From: Rhodospirillaceae bacterium
GTDB lineage: Bacteria > Pseudomonadota > Alphaproteobacteria > Rhodospirillales > Magnetospirillaceae
Direction: 5' to 3'
Assembly (NCBI GenBank): GCA_030151865.1
Contig: JASLCK010000228.1
Coordinates: 1 to 7,997 of the forward strand
Length of the DNA: 7,997 nucleotides
Below the pieces are notes generated by a model. That model was not told the DNA's origin and did not search any database. It saw nothing but the letters and a program-made list of their open reading frames with translations. The position numbers and the translations under genes are program-made. Positions 5,311 to 7,997 of this stretch are shown here, piece by piece (the stretch's first letter is position 1; the number at the start of each line of letters is the position of its first letter).

Positions 5311-6051
5311 ATGAACAGTCAAGTCAAGACCGTCATCCTGACCGGGGCCAGCCAGGGCATTGGGCATGCCACGGTGCAGCGTTTCATGCGCGAAGGCTGG
5401 CGGGTCATCACCTGTGCCCGTCAGGAAATCCCGGCCCATTGCCGCCGCGACCCGTTGTGGACGCACCATATCCCCACCAATCTGTCCGACCCGGAAAGCC
5501 TGGACGCCTTTGTCCGCCAGTCCAACGAAATCCTTGACGGTCAGCCCCTGCACGCCCTGGTCAATAATGCGGGGGTCAGCCCCAAGACCCCGTTCAAGGA
5601 ACGGCTGGGCGTGCTGAACGGCCCCATCGACGGCTGGAAGGATGTGTTCGAGTTGAACTTCTTCGCGCCTTTGAAGCTGGCGCGCGGCTTTGCCTCTGCT
5701 CTGCATAAGGGGCCGGGGGCGATCGTCAACATTACCTCGATCGCTGGGCATTACGTCCATCCCTTCGCGGGCTCGGCCTATTCCACGTCCAAGGCGGCTT
5801 TGTCGGGTTTGACCCGCGAAATGGCGGTGGAATTCGCGCAACTGAACGTGCGCGTCAACGCCGTGGCCCCCGGTGAAATCAAGACCGACATGATTTCTCC
5901 CGAATACGAAGCCTTGATCCCGCGTATTCCGCTGGATCGCATGGGGTCGGTGGACGATGTGGCCGGGGTGGTCTATCGCCTGTGCTCGGACGATTTCGCC
6001 TATGTCACGGGGACGGAAATCTTCGTGACCGGTGGCCAGCACCTGTACTGA
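5311..6051 (+). CDS. Short-chain dehydrogenase/reductase (classical SDR)
   Basis: A 246-residue cytoplasmic NAD(P)-dependent oxidoreductase of normal classical SDR length. Seen in order: the dinucleotide-binding TGASQGIG (11-18), Arg37 at the end of the second strand (favouring NADPH), NNAG (85-88), and the complete catalytic tetrad Asn116, Ser143, Tyr157 and Lys161 in NITSIAG...YSTSK. PG of VNAVAPGEIKTDM follows (187-188), then the C-terminal VTGTEIFVTGGQHLY. All catalytic residues are intact, so it should be active. The substrate cannot be told; FabG-like ketoreductases and sugar or secondary alcohol dehydrogenases share this layout, and the ending GGQHLY differs from the usual DGG of FabG. 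The ATG at 5311 has only a weak GGA-type ribosome site. It stands alone on the plus strand and converges on the GFA gene with a 23-nt gap. Confidence 0.93.
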   Translation: MNSQVKTVILTGASQGIGHATVQRFMREGWRVITCARQEIPAHCRRDPLWTHHIPTNLSDPESLDAFVRQSNEILDGQPLHALVNNAGVSPKTPFKERLGVLNGPIDGWKDVFELNFFAPLKLARGFASALHKGPGAIVNITSIAGHYVHPFAGSAYSTSKAALSGLTREMAVEFAQLNVRVNAVAPGEIKTDMISPEYEALIPRIPLDRMGSVDDVAGVVYRLCSDDFAYVTGTEIFVTGGQHLY

Positions 6052-6074
6052 GAACGAGCCTCCCGTCTTGCCGG

Positions 6075-6539
6075 TCAGGCGCTGCGGCGCTGGCTTTCGG
6101 TCAGGCGGGGGCACAACAGGTTCAGCAAATCCATCATATCGGGCACGTTGGCATAATGCCGGGCGTCGCCTTGGGGAATGATGTCCCAGGCGGCTTTGCT
6201 GTCCAAGGACAGGTGGGCGGCGACTTCCAGCCCTTCGGTTTCGTCCAGCAGCCCGGCGGGCACCCAATAATAGAGCAGGTCGCGCAGTGGATTGGGCACC
6301 GGCGAGCCGCAGCAGGAACAGAAATCAGTGCGATATCCGCTGTCCTTGACCCAGGATTTGATCTGGTCTTGCCCCGACAGCCAGCGGAAATGACGTTCCT
6401 CGACGATGGTGGCGGCGTTGGAGGCGGCCCCGCTTTGCTTGCGGCATAACGAGCAATGGCACTGGTAAAGCCGGGGCATCGGGCCGGAAATCTCGAACGA
6501 GACTTTTCCGCACAGACAGCGTCCCTGGATATTGCTCAT
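6075..6539 (-). CDS. GFA-family (CENP-V/GFA) zinc-binding protein
   Basis: A 154-residue protein with the full cysteine set of the GFA domain: C8-L-C10 in GRCLCGKVSFE, C27-H-C29-x2-C32 in CHCSLCRKQSG, and C74-x2-C77 in FCSCCGSPVPN. These ligate two zinc ions. The family is named after glutathione-dependent formaldehyde-activating enzyme, but most members, including this one, have no proven activity, so 'GFA family protein' is the safe name. The frame stays open upstream to 6779, antisense to nothing but overlapping the transporter gene in another frame; the ATG at 6539 is chosen because the domain begins five residues later and AAGGAAG lies 6 nt upstream. It follows the EamA transporter gene by 68 nt on the same strand and may be co-transcribed with it. 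The C-terminal 30 residues are outside the domain core. Confidence 0.9.
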   Translation of the reverse strand: MSNIQGRCLCGKVSFEISGPMPRLYQCHCSLCRKQSGAASNAATIVEERHFRWLSGQDQIKSWVKDSGYRTDFCSCCGSPVPNPLRDLLYYWVPAGLLDETEGLEVAAHLSLDSKAAWDIIPQGDARHYANVPDMMDLLNLLCPRLTESQRRSA

Positions 6540-6580
6540 CTTGCGCTTCCTTATCCCCACGCCCCCGTCAGGAGCAGTTT

Positions 6581-6601
6581 GTGGTGCACCACCTTGGGTG
6601 G
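6581..6601. repeat. Perfect 12-bp palindrome and adjoining hairpin between EamA and GFA genes
   Basis: GTGGTGCACCAC (6581-6592) is a perfect 12-bp palindrome. It overlaps a second small hairpin CCACC-TTG-GGTGG (6589-6601). They lie between the transporter stop (6608) and the GFA start (6539). No T-run follows, so this is not a standard terminator. It could be a dimeric regulator site, an attenuator-like structure or a processing hairpin; only the symmetry is certain. Confidence 0.4.
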
Positions 6602-6607
6602 GGCTGT

Positions 6608-7480
6608 TCAATTTTTTCGGGTCGCCAGCCAAATGCCCGCGAAGATTGCCGCCATGCCGACGCCATGAAACCAATAAAAGCCTTCGCCCAGAATGACCGC
6701 CGCCAGCACCGCCGTAAAGACGGGCAGAAGGTTGGTATATAATCCGGCGGTATTGGCCCCCAGCTTGGCGACCCCCCAATTCCAGATGGCGTAAGCCCCG
6801 AGAGAGGGCAGCACCGCCACATAGGCGATCAGTTCCACCGTCTTCCAGGTGACGTCAAAGCCTTGGCCGTTGGCTGCCTCCAGCAGATAAAACGGCAGAA
6901 TGAACAGGGTGCCGACACCGACCTGAACGGTCAGCAAGGCCACCTGATCAAGTCCAGTGGGGTGACGGCGCAGCAGAACCGAGAAGAACGCCCAACTGGC
7001 CACTGCCGCCAGCGCCCATAAATCGCCACCATGCAGTTGCAGTCCGAGCAGAGCCGCCGGTTCGCCCCGCGCGATTACCAACACCACCCCCAGAAACGAC
7101 GCGCCGATGCCGATGCCCTGGCGCAAGGTGATGCGGTCCTTGGTCCAGATCCACGACAGAAAGACGATGGCAACGGGGATGGCGGCGCTGACCAGGGTGG
7201 CGTTGATGGCCGTGGTGGTGGTCAGGGCGATGTACAGCAGGCTGTTATAGGCGGTGACGCTGAAGACCGCCAACAGGCACAGTACCTTCCATTGGGCGGC
7301 GATACGGTTGCGTTGGGCCAGCACGCGGCGCGCCCCAAAAGGCAGCAGCAGCAGAAAGGCAAACAGCCAGCGCCAGAAGGCCAGCGCCAGGGGCGGCAGC
7401 AAGCCAACCGCCATGCGCCCCGCCACGGCATTGCCCGCCCAGAATAACGGCGGCAGCAGCATGATCAGATATGGCGACAT
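6608..7480 (-). CDS. EamA/DMT-superfamily transporter
   Basis: A 290-residue inner-membrane protein with about ten hydrophobic helices arranged as two EamA repeats. The first spans about residues 5-135, with LLPPLFWAGNAVAGRMA at its start and AINATLVSAAIPVAIVFLSWI near its end. The second spans about 150-287, with WALAAVASWAFFSVLLRR at its start and TAGLYTNLLPVFTAVLAAVILGE near its end. The two repeats show the usual drug/metabolite transporter hallmarks, including the Pro in the fourth helix of each half. Such proteins typically export metabolites or amino acids; the substrate here is unknown. The start at 7480 is chosen because homology begins there and the length then fits the family, although it has no clear ribosome site. 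ATGs at 7567/7570 have a weak AAGG upstream but would add 30 polar residues unlike the family. The GFA gene follows 68 nt downstream. Confidence 0.88.
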   Translation of the reverse strand: MSPYLIMLLPPLFWAGNAVAGRMAVGLLPPLALAFWRWLFAFLLLLPFGARRVLAQRNRIAAQWKVLCLLAVFSVTAYNSLLYIALTTTTAINATLVSAAIPVAIVFLSWIWTKDRITLRQGIGIGASFLGVVLVIARGEPAALLGLQLHGGDLWALAAVASWAFFSVLLRRHPTGLDQVALLTVQVGVGTLFILPFYLLEAANGQGFDVTWKTVELIAYVAVLPSLGAYAIWNWGVAKLGANTAGLYTNLLPVFTAVLAAVILGEGFYWFHGVGMAAIFAGIWLATRKN

Positions 7481-7593
7481 CAGACGGTTGAGAAACGGCA
7501 AAGCGGAACGGTTCCTAAAAAGCGGCCCCGGATGGGGATAGAGGGTTGATCTTGTTGCATGATGCATCATCGCCCTTGACCGTGGCGACAGCT

Positions 7594-7623
7594 TTTTCCT
7601 GTACGGGCGTCAGATCAGGAAAA
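7594..7623. repeat. Inverted repeat in the divergent EamA/GT9 intergenic region
   Basis: TTTTCCTG (7594-7601) is mirrored exactly by CAGGAAAA (7616-7623) across 14 nt. It lies between the leftward transporter gene and the rightward glycosyltransferase gene, where an operator would be expected. It is followed at once by a perfect AAGGAGG (7625-7631) that has no start codon at a usable distance. No convincing promoter pair is visible around it; CATAAT at 7661-7666 resembles a -10 but lacks a matching -35. Confidence 0.35.
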
Positions 7624-7741
7624 GAAGGAGGTTTCAGGACGTTATTTCCCGTCTTTCACCCATAATCGCCTTGACGGGCGGGGCAGGGCGACTAACGTTA
7701 GGCCAGATTCCTGTCTTTTCCTTAACCCTTGTGTGGATGCC

Positions 7742-7997
7742 ATGTCTGAACAGCCCCGTTCCATCCTGGTTTATGTCGGCCTGGATTACGTCGGCGATGG
7801 CTTGATGAAGCTGCCGTTTGTGCGCGCCTTGCGGGCGGCGTACCCGGATGCACGCATCACCTGGCTGGCGGGCAAGGGCAAAACGGTCTATGGCGGGGTG
7901 CTGGCCCCGGTGGTCGCCGGTCTGGTGGACGAGGTGATTCAGGAAGCCAAAATCGGTTCGCGCTGGTGGGAATTGCTGCGTCGTCCCCTGGCTAGCC
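7742..7997 (+). CDS. Glycosyltransferase family 9 (heptosyltransferase-like), N-terminal part, runs off right edge
   Basis: The frame opens with ATG at 7742 and stays open for 85 codons to the window end. The translation begins MSEQPRSILVYVGLDYVGDGLMKLPFV, followed by RALRAAYPDARITWLAGKGK. This is the N-terminal Rossmann strand, the G-D-x2-M/L-x-L-P-x2-R-A-L-R-x2-Y/F-P motif and second strand (ITWLAG) of GT9 ADP-heptose:LPS heptosyltransferases (GT-B fold), which build the lipopolysaccharide core on the inner face of the cytoplasmic membrane. Only the acceptor-side N-terminal domain is present; the sugar-nucleotide-binding C-terminal domain is off the window, so donor and exact role cannot be assigned. 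The ribosome site is weak (TGGA about 7 nt upstream). The gene is divergent from the EamA transporter. Confidence 0.78.
   Translation, partial: MSEQPRSILVYVGLDYVGDGLMKLPFVRALRAAYPDARITWLAGKGKTVYGGVLAPVVAGLVDEVIQEAKIGSRWWELLRRPLAS

Noticed and set aside
5263..6267. 334-codon open minus-strand frame
   Set aside because: It is antisense to the SDR gene, which has every catalytic motif; the translation is Arg/Gly/Pro-rich shadow sequence.
7481..7570. N-terminal extension of the EamA transporter to ATG 7567/7570
   Set aside because: It would add 30 polar residues not typical of the family; the weak AAGG upstream keeps it possible but less likely.

Overview
The window is about 8 kb of GC-rich, densely coded chromosome. 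Protein families and codon use suggest an alphaproteobacterium, most likely a Rhodospirillales / Magnetospirillum-like organism. That placement is inferred from general resemblance; no rRNA or other phylogenetic marker is present. I see no tRNA, rRNA, CRISPR array, integrase, transposase or phage gene. It reads as ordinary core and housekeeping-adjacent chromosome with two small accessory cassettes.

Layout, left to right. (1) The 5' part of a universal stress protein gene (minus, running off the left edge) with a clear sigma-70-type promoter. (2) A cassette of a small 4-oxalocrotonate-tautomerase-like enzyme and a YbfB/YjiJ-type MFS transporter (both minus, overlapping by 40 nt), divergent from a LysR-family regulator gene (plus). 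The AT-rich gap between them carries a textbook LysR-type ATCA-N7-TGAT operator. (3) The LysR gene converges on tyrS (tyrosyl-tRNA synthetase, minus); a perfect 16-bp stem-loop sits at the junction. The 5' leader of tyrS is 200 nt or more and rich in hairpins. (4) A copper pair on the minus strand: a DUF2946-like small membrane/periplasmic protein followed by a PCu(A)C periplasmic copper chaperone with a Met/His/Asp-rich C-terminal repeat tail, closed by a strong rho-independent terminator. (5) A short-chain dehydrogenase/reductase (plus), converging on a minus-strand pair of an EamA/DMT-family exporter and a GFA-family (CENP-V-like) zinc protein. (6) The start of a family 9 glycosyltransferase (heptosyltransferase-like, plus), running off the right edge.

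How the genes work together. The LysR/MFS/tautomerase group looks like a self-contained regulated unit: a ligand-sensing regulator, a small-molecule transporter and a small enol/keto-type tautomerase, ligand unknown. The DUF2946/PCuAC pair fits periplasmic copper delivery to, or protection of, cuproenzymes such as cytochrome oxidase. tyrS is housekeeping. The remaining genes appear to be independent transcription units. I found no convincing undescribed multi-gene system. The most interesting points are the LysR-controlled transporter/tautomerase cassette with a non-canonical tautomerase active site, the metal-binding repeat tail on the copper chaperone, and the structured tyrS leader.
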